Assembly: GCF_947497125.1 (NCBI RefSeq)
Contig: NZ_CANMFI010000004.1
Span: 62,001-126,000, forward strand
Direction of reading: 5' to 3'
DNA length: 64,000 bases
Source of the DNA: an uncultured Polaribacter sp.
Lineage (GTDB): Bacteria; Bacteroidota; Bacteroidia; Flavobacteriales; Flavobacteriaceae
Shown here piece by piece: positions 14,016-24,074 of the stretch (position 1 is the first letter of the stretch; every line of letters begins with the position of its first letter). The notes beneath the pieces were generated by a model. The model saw only the letters and a list, made by a program, of their open reading frames with translations. It had not been told where the DNA came from and did no database searches. A program made the translations under genes and the position numbers.

Positions 14016-16826
14016 TTGAAAAGACGTTATTACATATTTACAATATGCTTACTAGCGTCTTTTTTTTGTTATTCTCAACAAAATGAAATTCAAATAAAAG
14101 CCGTATTAGACACAACAAAAGAGACGCTAAAAATACAGCAAGAAATTATTTTTTACAACACTTCAGATACTGTACTAAATAAAATATACCTTCATAATTG
14201 GGTAAATAGTTATCGAGATAGAAAAACCCCCTTATCTAAACGATTAATTAAAGATTTTAAAAAAGACCTTTACTTTGCCAAAGAAAAAGAACTTGGCTCA
14301 TCAACAATAGTTAGTCTTTCTGTAAATTTTGAAACTGCTACTTTTAACGAATTAAAGGAACAACCTGATATTATAGAAATACTTCTTGATAAACCCCTTT
14401 TACCAAAAAAAGAAGTTAAAATAGCTGCAACCTATATTGTAAAAATACCAAATGCACGTTTTACCAAATACGGCAAGACAAAAAATGGCTATCATTTAAG
14501 ATATTGGTACCTAACACCTGCTATTTACAAAAATGGCTGGCAGTTGATGAGTAACTTAAACTTAGATGATTTACATGAAAAGAATAGTAATTTTAAAATA
14601 GAAATAGACTTACCAAAAGAGTATGTCTTAGAATCTAACCTCTATCAATATAAAAACCATAAAGAAACAAAGAAAAATTACTATTTAGTAGGTAAAAATA
14701 AGACAGACATAATTTTAAGCATCAACAAAGAAGCAAAATTAAAATCATATAAAACGGATAGAATTAACGTTTATTCAGACATAATTCCCAATGATTTAAA
14801 CAAAAAAATAAGCACCAGTATTTTAAATAGAGAATTACATTTTATTGAAAAGTATCTAGGGAAATACCCTCATTTAGAAATTTATATCGATAAAGTAACC
14901 CAAAGTAAAAATCCGATTTATGGTTTAAATCAACTACCTGACTTTATAAGTCCTTTTTCAGAAAATTTTAAGTGGGAGATTACGATGTTTAAAGCATTAA
15001 CAAAAAGGTACTTAGAAAACACAATACTTATCAATAAAAGAAAAGATTACTGGATAATCGATGCAATTCAAAATTATTTAATGATTGAGTATATTGAAAC
15101 TTATTACCCAGAAATTAAACTTTTAGGAAAAGCCTCAAAAATATGGCCATTAAAAACTTTTAATTTTTCAAAATTAAAATTTAATGACAAATATCCATTT
15201 GTATATCAGTTTACTGCACGTAAGTTTTTAGATCAAGCATTAAACACCTCTGCAGACTCTTTATCTAACTTTAATAGAAAAATAATTAGCAAATACAAGG
15301 CTGGTCTTGGTTTTCGCTTCTTAAAAGGATATTTAGGAGATAGTATTTTAAACAATACTATTAAAGAGTTTTATCAAAAAAATAATTTAAAAATAACAGA
15401 TAGCAATCAGTTTCAAAAATTATTAGCAAGCAAAACAACAAAAAAATTAGACTGGTTTTTTAATGATTACATTAAAACAAATAAAAAAATAGACCACACA
15501 ATTACAACAGTTTTAAGTGAAAAAGACAGTTTTGCAGTAACTGTAAAAAATAAAAGAAATAGCACAACTCCGGTTGCCATTTACGCTTTAAAAGAAGACG
15601 AAATTATACATAAAAAATGGGTTTCAAACATCGATAGCACTAAAGTGATTAAATTCAAAAAAGACAACTATGATACTTTTGTTTTAAATTATGAAAACTT
15701 ATACCCAGAATTAAACACCCTAAATAATTGGAAAAAAATTGATAAGAAAATACTGAACAAACCTTTAAAATTATCATTCCTAAAAGACGTAAGTTCTCCT
15801 AAATACAATCAACTATTTTACCAACCAAATATTGATTATAATTTTTATAACGGTTTAATATTAGGCTTACAAATACATAACAAACCATTTATTAAAAGAA
15901 ATTTCGATTTTAATATCGCCCCTTACTACGCAACAAAAAGTAATACTGTTATTGGGCAATTTGCAGTAAATTACAATCAATTTTTCGAGAAAACTAAAAT
16001 CTATAAAACTACTTACGGCCTTGTTGGTGGCACCTCTGATTACGCACCAAATCTATCTTACAAATCTTTAACACCTTACGTGAATGTTATTTTTAAAAGA
16101 AAAAGCTTAAGAGACGCAACATCAGAGTTTTTAACTGCAAAATTAATTCATATCGATAAAGAAGTTGCCCCAAATATCCTTAAGACAGAAAGAGATAATT
16201 ATAGCATACTTAGCTTAAGCTACAACTATAGCAACCCAGATATTATTAAAGAATTTAGGTATAAGATTAGTACAGAATTTGCTAAAAACTTTTCTAAAGC
16301 AGCACTAGATCTTAGATTTAGATCACTTACATCTACTGATACACAACTAGATTTTAGATTTTTTGCAGGAGTATTTTTTAACAATAACACTACAGATGAT
16401 TATTTTAGTTTTGGCCTAGACAGAAGTAATGATTATTTATTTGAATTGAATTACCTGGGTAGATCTGAAAGTACTGGTTTTTTTAGCCAACAATTTGTAA
16501 TTACCGAAGGTGGTTTTAAATCAATATTACCAGTAAGATTTGCAAATCAATTTATGGCTTCTAACAATTCGAGTATCGGCTTATGGAAATGGGTAGAATT
16601 TTACAATGATGTTGCTTTTCTTAAAAATAAAAACAGCCCTATTTATTTTGCTTATGAAAACGGAATTCGATTTAATTTTGTACATGAAATTTTCGAAATT
16701 TATTTTCCTTTATACTCTAATAATGGCTGGGAAGTAGCACAAGAAAGATACCCTCAAAAAATACGCTTTTCTATTTCTTCGGATGTAAAATCTATTTATA
16801 ATTTTTTTAGGCGTGGATTGTTCTAA
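14016..16826 (+). CDS. M1 aminopeptidase-like protein with degenerate active site and C-terminal beta-barrel-like domain
   Basis: A 936-residue exported protein. The signal peptide is at about 1-20 (YYIFTICLLASFFCYSQ). Residues about 20-480 resemble the M1 (gluzincin) fold, but no HExxH is present: the expected site reads EITMFKALTKRYLEN (about 322-336), and the usual WLxEG is WIIDAIQNYL. The last ~350 residues are rich in alternating strands (NFDFNIAPYYATKS, FRYKISTEFAKNF, QLDFRFFAGVFFNN) and end in aromatic RRGLF, as outer-membrane barrels do. It is therefore probably a non-catalytic peptidase fold tethered to the outer membrane. The start is TTG. It follows the LOG gene by 54 bp with no visible promoter. 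Confidence 0.7.
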   Translation: MKRRYYIFTICLLASFFCYSQQNEIQIKAVLDTTKETLKIQQEIIFYNTSDTVLNKIYLHNWVNSYRDRKTPLSKRLIKDFKKDLYFAKEKELGSSTIVSLSVNFETATFNELKEQPDIIEILLDKPLLPKKEVKIAATYIVKIPNARFTKYGKTKNGYHLRYWYLTPAIYKNGWQLMSNLNLDDLHEKNSNFKIEIDLPKEYVLESNLYQYKNHKETKKNYYLVGKNKTDIILSINKEAKLKSYKTDRINVYSDIIPNDLNKKISTSILNRELHFIEKYLGKYPHLEIYIDKVTQSKNPIYGLNQLPDFISPFSENFKWEITMFKALTKRYLENTILINKRKDYWIIDAIQNYLMIEYIETYYPEIKLLGKASKIWPLKTFNFSKLKFNDKYPFVYQFTARKFLDQALNTSADSLSNFNRKIISKYKAGLGFRFLKGYLGDSILNNTIKEFYQKNNLKITDSNQFQKLLASKTTKKLDWFFNDYIKTNKKIDHTITTVLSEKDSFAVTVKNKRNSTTPVAIYALKEDEIIHKKWVSNIDSTKVIKFKKDNYDTFVLNYENLYPELNTLNNWKKIDKKILNKPLKLSFLKDVSSPKYNQLFYQPNIDYNFYNGLILGLQIHNKPFIKRNFDFNIAPYYATKSNTVIGQFAVNYNQFFEKTKIYKTTYGLVGGTSDYAPNLSYKSLTPYVNVIFKRKSLRDATSEFLTAKLIHIDKEVAPNILKTERDNYSILSLSYNYSNPDIIKEFRYKISTEFAKNFSKAALDLRFRSLTSTDTQLDFRFFAGVFFNNNTTDDYFSFGLDRSNDYLFELNYLGRSESTGFFSQQFVITEGGFKSILPVRFANQFMASNNSSIGLWKWVEFYNDVAFLKNKNSPIYFAYENGIRFNFVHEIFEIYFPLYSNNGWEVAQERYPQKIRFSISSDVKSIYNFFRRGLF

Positions 16827-16952
16827 AAACAACAAAAATAACCAATAGCATTCGTTTTTATTAAACAATCATCAATAAAAGTGAATTATTTAGCGTTATT
16901 ATTATTAAATTCTTAATAAATTTTTATATTTTTAAATATCAACTAAAAAAAC

Positions 16953-16960
16953 TATATTTG
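16953..16960 (+). promoter_or_regulatory. -7 element of the E1 dehydrogenase gene
   Basis: TATATTTG, an exact TAnnTTTG match, 23 bp before the ATG at 16984. No clear -33 TTG. Confidence 0.6.
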
Positions 16961-16983
16961 CATTCTATAAAAATCGAATAAAG

Positions 16984-19437
16984 ATGCTGCCAAAAACACC
17001 TCCTAAAAACAAACAAAAACTTTCTTTCGAAGATTTTAAAGCTGAAGTTTTAAATGACTATAAAATTGCTAAAATTAGTAGAGAGTGTAGTTTATTAGGC
17101 AGAAGAGAGGTTTTAACAGGAAAAGCAAAGTTTGGTATTTTTGGAGATGGTAAAGAAGTTCCTCAATTAGCCATGGCTAAAGCTTTTAAAAAAGGTGATT
17201 TTAGGTCTGGTTACTATAGAGATCAAACTTTTATGATGGCCATTGGAGAGCTTACGGCTCAGCAATTTTTTGCAGGGCTGTATGCACACACTAACATTGA
17301 AGCAGATCCAATGTCTGCAGGAAGACAAATGGGTGGTCATTTTGCTACTCATAGTTTACATGATGATGGCACTTGGAAAGATTTAACAAAACAATACAAT
17401 TCAAGCTCAGATATTTCTCCCACCGCAGGTCAAATGCCACGTTTATTAGGATTAGCACAAGCTTCAAAAATATATAGAAACGAAAAAAGTGTTCAGCACA
17501 AAGCTACCTTTTCAAAAAACGGAAACGAAATTGCTTGGGGAACAATTGGCAACGCAAGTACTAGTGAAGGCTTGTTTTTTGAAACCATAAACGCTGCAGG
17601 AGTCTTACAAGTACCAATGTTAATGAGCGTTTGGGATGATGAATACGGTATTTCTGTTCACGCAAAACATCAAACAACAAAAGAAAGTATTTCAGAAATT
17701 TTAAAAGGTTTTCAAAGAGATCAAAATAATAATGGATATGAGATATTTGTTGTAAACGGTTGGGATTACACCCAATTAATTGATGTTTATAACAAAGCTG
17801 CTAAAATAGCAAGAGAAGAACACGTACCAATTTTAGTACATGTAAAAGAATTAACGCAACCACAAGGCCACTCTACTTCTGGCTCTCATGAAAGATATAA
17901 AGACAAAGAACGCTTACTTTGGGAAAAGGAACATGATTGCCTATCTAAAATGAGAAAGTGGATTTTAGATTTTGAATTGACAACTAAAGATGGTGATGTA
18001 TTAAGAATTGTTGACAAAGAGGAAGAAATCATCATTTTAGAAAAAGAAGCAAAAAAAGAGGTAATTAATGCAAAAAGAAATGCTTGGAATGCCTTTATAG
18101 ATGAAATTAAAGCCGAAGTAACAACAGCTTCTAAACTATTAGAAAAGATTGCCAATATTAGCAAAAACGGCAACTTTATTTCTAAACTAAACAAAGACTT
18201 AAACTTAATTGTAGAGCCTAGTAGAAAAGATATTTTATCTGCAACCAGAAAGACACTAAGATACATTAAAGATGAAAACTTTGCTGAGAAAATTGTTTTG
18301 CAAAATTTTATAAAAAAAGCATTAGAGGTAGCTACTGAAAAATTTTCATCAAAACTATATAGCGAATCAGAATTTAGAGCAACTAATGTTGCTGATAAAA
18401 AACCAATATACGCTCAGAATAAATCTTTGGTAGATGCCAGAATTATAATGAGAGATAATTTTGACGCGCTATTAAAAAAATATCCTGAAGTTGTTATTTT
18501 TGGAGAAGATGCTGGCTTTATTGGTGATGTTAACCAAGGCCTAGAAGGACTTCAAGAAAAATATGGTGATATACGTGTTTCGGATACAGGAATAAGAGAA
18601 GCAACCATTATAGGACAAGGTATAGGGTTAGCAATGAGAGGCTTAAGGCCAATTGCAGAAATTCAATACTTAGACTACCTCTTGTATGCACTACAAATTA
18701 TGAGTGATGATTTAGCAACGCTACAATACAGAACATTCGGCAAGCAAAAGGCACCTTTAATTATTAGAACTCGTGGTCATCGTTTAGAAGGTATTTGGCA
18801 TGCCGGCTCTCCTATGGGCGGCATCATAAATAATGTAAGAGGCATACATGTTTTAGTACCAAGAAACATGACAAAAGCAGCAGGATTTTACAATACTCTT
18901 TTAGAAGGAGATGAACCTGCCCTTGTCATAGAATGTTTAAATGGGTATCGCTTAAAAGAAGAACTACCAACAAATTTAGGCGAATTTAAAAACCCAATTG
19001 GTGTTGTCGAAACTATTAAAGAAGGTACCGATTTAACGGTTGTTTCTTACGGATCTACTTTAAGAATTGTAGAAGAAGTTGCCAAAGAATTACAAGAAGT
19101 AAATATTGATATCGAAATAATAGACGCGCAAAGTTTACTGCCTTTTGATATAAATCAAGATTGTGTAAAAAGCGTTTCAAAAACAAATAAATTATTAATT
19201 ATCGATGAAGATGTTCCTGGTGGTGCCTCTGCATATTTACTTCAAGAAATTGTAGAAAAGCAGAATGCTTACATGTATTTAGATAGCAAACCAGCAACAC
19301 TAACTGCAAAACAACATAGAACAGCATACGGAACCGATGGCGATTATTTTTCTAAGCCTTCTGCAGAAGATATTTTTGAAAAAATATATGAAATCATGCA
19401 CGAGGCAAATCCAAAGAAATATACTAGTTTATACTAA
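16984..19437 (+). CDS. Fused alpha/beta E1 component of a branched-chain or related 2-oxoacid dehydrogenase
   Basis: An 817-residue fusion of both E1 subunits. The alpha part (about 20-340) has the diphosphate-binding segment IGNASTSEGLFFETIN and WDDEYGIS, a variant of the usual GDG...NN motif. The beta part (about 480-810) has VVIFGEDAG, GIREATIIGQGIGLAMRG and the transketolase C-terminal domain ending EDVPGGASAYLLQEI. E1 decarboxylates the 2-oxoacid on thiamine diphosphate and passes the acyl group to lipoyl-E2. E2 and E3 are not nearby. The linker (about 345-470) is helical and lysine-rich. Substrate is not certain: branched-chain 2-oxoacids are likely, pyruvate less so. Confidence 0.88.
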   Translation: MLPKTPPKNKQKLSFEDFKAEVLNDYKIAKISRECSLLGRREVLTGKAKFGIFGDGKEVPQLAMAKAFKKGDFRSGYYRDQTFMMAIGELTAQQFFAGLYAHTNIEADPMSAGRQMGGHFATHSLHDDGTWKDLTKQYNSSSDISPTAGQMPRLLGLAQASKIYRNEKSVQHKATFSKNGNEIAWGTIGNASTSEGLFFETINAAGVLQVPMLMSVWDDEYGISVHAKHQTTKESISEILKGFQRDQNNNGYEIFVVNGWDYTQLIDVYNKAAKIAREEHVPILVHVKELTQPQGHSTSGSHERYKDKERLLWEKEHDCLSKMRKWILDFELTTKDGDVLRIVDKEEEIIILEKEAKKEVINAKRNAWNAFIDEIKAEVTTASKLLEKIANISKNGNFISKLNKDLNLIVEPSRKDILSATRKTLRYIKDENFAEKIVLQNFIKKALEVATEKFSSKLYSESEFRATNVADKKPIYAQNKSLVDARIIMRDNFDALLKKYPEVVIFGEDAGFIGDVNQGLEGLQEKYGDIRVSDTGIREATIIGQGIGLAMRGLRPIAEIQYLDYLLYALQIMSDDLATLQYRTFGKQKAPLIIRTRGHRLEGIWHAGSPMGGIINNVRGIHVLVPRNMTKAAGFYNTLLEGDEPALVIECLNGYRLKEELPTNLGEFKNPIGVVETIKEGTDLTVVSYGSTLRIVEEVAKELQEVNIDIEIIDAQSLLPFDINQDCVKSVSKTNKLLIIDEDVPGGASAYLLQEIVEKQNAYMYLDSKPATLTAKQHRTAYGTDGDYFSKPSAEDIFEKIYEIMHEANPKKYTSLY

Positions 19438-19458
19438 TAACACAAATCACAAACAATT

Positions 19459-19498
19459 TAAAAGCTCAAAAATCTATGATTTTTGAGCTTTTATATTT
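19459..19498 (+). terminator. Terminator after the E1 dehydrogenase gene
   Basis: Perfect 15-bp stem AAAAGCTCAAAAATC/GATTTTTGAGCTTTT with a TAT loop, followed by TATATTTTA. Confidence 0.85.
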
Positions 19499-19570
19499 TA
19501 ACATACCTATTAGATTAGTATCCTGAAATTTTTAATATTTTAGTGTCTTCTAATCTCAACAAAGCATTCC

Positions 19571-21985
19571 ATGAAAAAACAATTCTTTTTACCTCTTATA
19601 ATCTTAATTTTTTATGCATGTTCTCCTCAGAATGGTAAAATGCTAAAAAATCAAAAAACAGCAACGACAGCAACTGCGAAAAAAAGCAAGCAAAAAAAAT
19701 ATTCTGATTTTGTAAAAAAAGACACAAAAACAGATGACGGTTTGTTTAAGGTTCATGAAAATAAAAACACTTTCTTATATGAAATACCAAAAAAACTCCT
19801 CAACAAAGAAATGTTACTGGTCACAAGAATTAAAGAATTACCGGCAGATTTAGGAGGTGGCTATGTTAATGCAGGATCTAAAGTAAATACCCAAGTAATT
19901 GTTTGGGAGTCTTTTAAAAACAAAATTCTTTTAAAAGTAAAATCTTACAATGCAATTGCAAACGATTCTTTACCAATATATAAATCTGTAACAGCCAACA
20001 ACTTAGAACCGGTAATTTATGCATTTGATGTAGAGACTCAAAATCAAGATTCTACAGCTGTATTAATAGATGTTACAAAATTATTTTCTACAGATGTAAA
20101 AGCCATCTCAGGCTTACCTTCGTATTTTAGAAGCACCTACAAAGTAAGAAAATTAGACCCTTCTAGAAGTTTTATAAACACTATAAAAAGTTACCCAGAA
20201 AATATAGAAGTAATTCAAGATTTCTCTTTTGATGCAGATGCGCCTCCAAGTAACACAAGCACAAATACCATAACAATGCGCATCAATCAATCTATGATTT
20301 TATTACCAGAAAACCCAATGATGCCCAGAGTGCATGATAAAAGAGTTGGTTATTTTTCTATTGAAAATACAGATTACAGTTCTGAAGCTTTAAAAGCTGA
20401 TAACAAAAGATACATTAGACGCTGGCGATTAGAACCAAAAGATTGGAACGCTTATAATAATGGAGAATTGGTAGAACCCGTGAAGCCAATTGTATATTAT
20501 TTAGATCCTGCTACACCAAAAAAACTAAGAAAATATATACAACAAGGAGTAAATGACTGGCAGAAAGTTTTTGAAACAGCTGGATTTAAAAATGCGATAA
20601 TGGCAAAAATGCCACCAACTGCAGAAGAAGATCCAGAATTTAGTATGGAAGACATTCGCTACTCCTCTATTAGATATGTGGCAAGTACCACAAGAAATGC
20701 TACTGGACCAAGTGTATCTGACCCAAGAACTGGTGAGATTTTAGAAAGTGACATTATTTGGTATCACAACCACTTGCGTTCATACAGAAATAGATATTTA
20801 TTAGAAACTGGTGCTGCAAATCCTTCTGCTAGAACTTTAGATACACCAGATGAAGAAATTGGAGAAATGATGCGAATGGTAATTGCACATGAAGTTGGGC
20901 ACGCACTAGGACTACCTCATAACATGGCAGCAAGCTTTGCTTATGACACCGAAGATTTACGAAACGGAGAATTTACACAAAAAAACGGAATTGCAGCAAC
21001 AATAATGGATTATGCAAGGTATAATTATGTGGCACAACCAGGTGATAAAAACATTCGTTTTATCAGACAATTAGGCCCTTATGACCATTATGCCATTAAT
21101 TGGGGATACCGATTACTACCAAATATAAAAACACCACAAGAAGAAATTGCTACATTAGACAACTGGATTGAAGCAAGAGCGGACAACCCAATATATAGAT
21201 TTGGTGGACAACGTTTTGATCCTTCTGCACAAACGGAAGGTATTGGAAACAACCAAATTAAATCTAGTACATATGGAATTAAAAACCTAAAAATAGTAGC
21301 TAAAAACTTACCAAATTGGACTTCCTCTAAAACCAATAATTACGAAGATTTAGAGGAACTGTATGGCGAATTATTAAGTGTCTGGGGAAGATACGCCGGA
21401 CACGTAGCTGGTAATATTAGTGGAGTTTATGAATTCAATAAAAAACCTACACAACAGGGCAATGTTTACGTACCTGTTTCAAAAGTAAAACAACAAACGT
21501 CTTTAAATTGGTTGCATAAAAATGTTTTTGAAACACAAACCTGGTTAATAGATAAAAACATTCTAAATAAAATAAATGAAAGCGGCTATACTGATAAATT
21601 AGGGAGCTATCAAAATAGAGTTTTAGGAGGTATTTTAAATTACAAAAACTTAAAAAGAAGTATTGATGCTGAAGTGATTCAAACAAACAACTACGCTACC
21701 ACAGAAATGATCTCTGACCTGCGAAAAGGTATTTTTTCTGAAATAAACGGCAGTAAAAATGTAGATGTTTTTAGAAGGAATTTGCAAAAATATTTTGTTA
21801 GAAAATTAGCTAGTTTAATGAATGACAAGCTTGCAAGTACTTCTGATATAAGCGCTATTGCAAGAGGAGAACTAACCGTTTTAAAAGATAACTTACAAAG
21901 AGCTAGCAAAAGAAAGTTAAATAAAATTACAGCATACCACTACAAAGATCTTCTAGAAATAATAGACACTGTTCTAGAACCATAA
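19571..21985 (+). CDS. Zinc-dependent metalloprotease lipoprotein (metzincin, DUF5117-type)
   Basis: An 804-residue protein. A lipoprotein signal (FFLPLIILIFYAC, lipobox Cys about 17) anchors it to the outer membrane or periplasmic face. A large N-terminal beta domain of the DUF5117 type precedes the metzincin domain, which shows HEVGHALGLPHN (His440, Glu441, His444, His450) and a likely Met-turn AATIMDYARY (about 476-485). The C-terminal third is helical. The family is common in Bacteroidota and Proteobacteria and is assumed to degrade extracellular or periplasmic protein; its substrate is unknown. It has its own terminator. Confidence 0.87.
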   Translation: MKKQFFLPLIILIFYACSPQNGKMLKNQKTATTATAKKSKQKKYSDFVKKDTKTDDGLFKVHENKNTFLYEIPKKLLNKEMLLVTRIKELPADLGGGYVNAGSKVNTQVIVWESFKNKILLKVKSYNAIANDSLPIYKSVTANNLEPVIYAFDVETQNQDSTAVLIDVTKLFSTDVKAISGLPSYFRSTYKVRKLDPSRSFINTIKSYPENIEVIQDFSFDADAPPSNTSTNTITMRINQSMILLPENPMMPRVHDKRVGYFSIENTDYSSEALKADNKRYIRRWRLEPKDWNAYNNGELVEPVKPIVYYLDPATPKKLRKYIQQGVNDWQKVFETAGFKNAIMAKMPPTAEEDPEFSMEDIRYSSIRYVASTTRNATGPSVSDPRTGEILESDIIWYHNHLRSYRNRYLLETGAANPSARTLDTPDEEIGEMMRMVIAHEVGHALGLPHNMAASFAYDTEDLRNGEFTQKNGIAATIMDYARYNYVAQPGDKNIRFIRQLGPYDHYAINWGYRLLPNIKTPQEEIATLDNWIEARADNPIYRFGGQRFDPSAQTEGIGNNQIKSSTYGIKNLKIVAKNLPNWTSSKTNNYEDLEELYGELLSVWGRYAGHVAGNISGVYEFNKKPTQQGNVYVPVSKVKQQTSLNWLHKNVFETQTWLIDKNILNKINESGYTDKLGSYQNRVLGGILNYKNLKRSIDAEVIQTNNYATTEMISDLRKGIFSEINGSKNVDVFRRNLQKYFVRKLASLMNDKLASTSDISAIARGELTVLKDNLQRASKRKLNKITAYHYKDLLEIIDTVLEP

Positions 21986-21995
21986 TTGTTTCTTT

Positions 21996-22035
21996 TAAAA
22001 GTCCTTAAATTAATTTTTAAGGACTTTTTTTTTAA
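21996..22035 (+). terminator. Terminator between convergent metalloprotease and DUF2851 genes
   Basis: Stem AAAGTCCTTAAA/TTTAAGGACTTT with a short A/T loop and nine following T on the plus strand. The 56-bp gap lies between convergent genes, so it may serve both directions. Confidence 0.85.
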
Positions 22036-22041
22036 AAAAAA

Positions 22042-23313
22042 CTATCTTTCTAAAACCTTCAAACCAATAGCACACGCTAAACATCTTTTTGGTGTGCAAT
22101 AATTATTTTTAAGCTCTAATAGAGCTTGTGTATCAAATGCATTTTTAACAACCATATTAAGCGCTGAAAACTTAGAAATAATGTTATTTTTTTCTGGTTT
22201 TATTTTTTGCAAAAGTGTTAAGAAAAAATCTTCATCAACAGCTCCTTTAGATTTTTGATACAAAAATTTTATTGGAATTATAGTATTTATAATTAAGAGG
22301 TCTATAAACGATTTGGTTAATTTTTTTGATGATAATTTTGAGTTTGACTCAAAACTGTAATGTGTTTTCCAAAATAAAGGAACTGAAGTTGAAAAAGTAG
22401 TGTAAAAGTCTTCTACAGTATCGATTTCCATTATTTTTGAAAATAAATTTTGCTGAACATTATATAACGAAACCAATTGCGCTATTCGAATTGTTGGAAA
22501 ATTATTTGGCCGCATTCTAAAAAATGAAAACAGGTTGCTAGAAATTGGCTCTAATTGATATTTGTGTTTTAAATAATTGTACTCTTTTTTTAATGTTAAA
22601 TAATACTCATCTTCAATTGATTGCTCTAAAAAGCCCGCCTGACCAAACAATAATGCAGAAAACTGATGTTGATTAAAACTTACTTTCTGAATGATTGAAA
22701 AATCTATAGACTGCGCTAATCTTAAAAAAGCTTCTTGATTTATTTTTAACCCAAAGTTTTTAGCTAATAATTGAAATAAAACAGCTTCAAAATTATGGGT
22801 CTCCCTCATAAGCAAAGTATTAATTTGATCAGACTTTCTTTCTAACCTCTCAAAAAACAACCGCTCTTTCCAATTATTTAAAATAAAAGAATCGATATTA
22901 TTTATTTCTTTTTCACATAAAATCCAACGAGATTCTGTTGTAAATAAATTCCGATAGTTGTTTAACGCAGATGAAAGAATACAATCTTGCAAAACTAAAA
23001 CGGGTATAGGCAGATTGTTTTTCATAAAAATAGCAACATCATTAAACCAGACAACATGTAAAATGGTGGCATCATAATTTTTATCGGTTTCATGATGATG
23101 TTGATACCAATCTGATGCATGTAAATGAATTTCCACATTACCAACCCAATATTGATTCTCTATGATTATTTCTGAGTTTAAGAAATCTGGTCCTGAATTT
23201 AAATTATGTATGCCAGGTTTTACAACAACAAGCGACTCTTTATTGGTAGTTTGCAGGTTTTTAATAGACAATAACTGGTATTGCCATACATAATGAAGAA
23301 ATTCTTCATTCAT
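22042..23313 (-). CDS. DUF2851 family protein
   Basis: A 423-residue protein of the DUF2851 family, widespread in Bacteroidota and without known function. Family features seen are the N-terminal HYVWQYQLL and VVKPGIHNLNSGPDFLNSEI, then VGNVEIHLHASDWYQHHH (about 76-93), and a C-terminal cysteine pair CTPKRCLACAIG (about 406-417). The His/Asp-rich segment and the CxxC suggest metal binding, an inference only. No signal peptide. It is a single gene, convergent with the metalloprotease and divergent from the nitroreductase gene. Confidence 0.85.
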   Translation of the reverse strand: MNEEFLHYVWQYQLLSIKNLQTTNKESLVVVKPGIHNLNSGPDFLNSEIIIENQYWVGNVEIHLHASDWYQHHHETDKNYDATILHVVWFNDVAIFMKNNLPIPVLVLQDCILSSALNNYRNLFTTESRWILCEKEINNIDSFILNNWKERLFFERLERKSDQINTLLMRETHNFEAVLFQLLAKNFGLKINQEAFLRLAQSIDFSIIQKVSFNQHQFSALLFGQAGFLEQSIEDEYYLTLKKEYNYLKHKYQLEPISSNLFSFFRMRPNNFPTIRIAQLVSLYNVQQNLFSKIMEIDTVEDFYTTFSTSVPLFWKTHYSFESNSKLSSKKLTKSFIDLLIINTIIPIKFLYQKSKGAVDEDFFLTLLQKIKPEKNNIISKFSALNMVVKNAFDTQALLELKNNYCTPKRCLACAIGLKVLER

Positions 23314-23393
23314 AGTTTTTTCTTAAAGATACAAAAAAATAAAAGCAATGTAAAAATTACCAGCTTCTTAACTAAACCATCAAAATAATGCAT

Positions 23394-23401
23394 TATTTTT
23401 G
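23394..23401 (+). promoter_or_regulatory. -7 element of the nitroreductase gene
   Basis: TATTTTTG, an exact TAnnTTTG match, 15 bp before the chosen ATG at 23417. The leader would be about 10 nt. It overlaps an in-frame TTG at 23399, which argues that this TTG is promoter, not start codon. Confidence 0.65.
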
Positions 23402-23416
23402 CAACAAATTATACCA

Positions 23417-24049
23417 ATGAATATTATTGATAGTCTTAAATGGCGCTATGCTGTTAAAAAATTTGACTCAGAAAAACAACTTTCAGAAACCAAAGTAAAC
23501 ACCTTAAAAGAAGCGTTTAACTTAACAGCTACTTCATACGGATTACAACCTTTAAAATTAGTTGTAGTTAAAAATAAAGAACTGCAAAAAAAGTTAGTTG
23601 CGCATTCTTGGAATCAGAAACAAATAGAGCAAGCATCTCATGTATTAGTAATTTGTATACCTAAAAATTACACCTCAAAAGAAGTAGAAAACTATTTTAA
23701 CTTGGCTCAAAAAATAAGAAAAACTCCTACAGAAGTTACCAAACCTTTTCAAGAGTTTTTAACCAAAGAAATTGATAGTAAAACACAGGACGAATTATTT
23801 TTATGGAACAAAAACCAAGCATATATTGCCCTTGGCAACTTAATGACTGTTTGTGCTGTAGAAAAAATAGATGCCTGCCCGATGGAAGGCTTTATTGCTG
23901 AAAAATATGAAGAAGTACTAAATTTAACCGAGCAAAACTTATCTGCAATCTTAGTATTACCTGTAGGTATTAGAGCAAATGATTGCTATATGAAAGATTT
24001 AAACAAGGTTCGAAAAGAAGTATCAGAAGTTGTTTTAGAAATTAACTAA
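23417..24049 (+). CDS. Nitroreductase family NAD(P)H-dependent oxidoreductase
   Basis: A 210-residue FMN enzyme of the NfsB-like nitroreductase family. The N-terminal RYAVKKFDSEKQLSE carries the Arg/Lys that bind FMN phosphate; ATSYGLQPLKLVVV and ALGNLMTVCAVEKIDACPMEGF (about 141-162, given as two blocks ALGNLMTVCAVEK and IDACPMEGF) are family segments. These enzymes reduce quinones or nitro compounds with two electrons. I chose the ATG at 23417 because the earlier TTG at 23399 lies inside a consensus -7 element. It is followed 25 bp later by pepD. Confidence 0.87.
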   Translation: MNIIDSLKWRYAVKKFDSEKQLSETKVNTLKEAFNLTATSYGLQPLKLVVVKNKELQKKLVAHSWNQKQIEQASHVLVICIPKNYTSKEVENYFNLAQKIRKTPTEVTKPFQEFLTKEIDSKTQDELFLWNKNQAYIALGNLMTVCAVEKIDACPMEGFIAEKYEEVLNLTEQNLSAILVLPVGIRANDCYMKDLNKVRKEVSEVVLEIN

Positions 24050-24074
24050 AACCTAATGTTTTAAAAAATATAGA

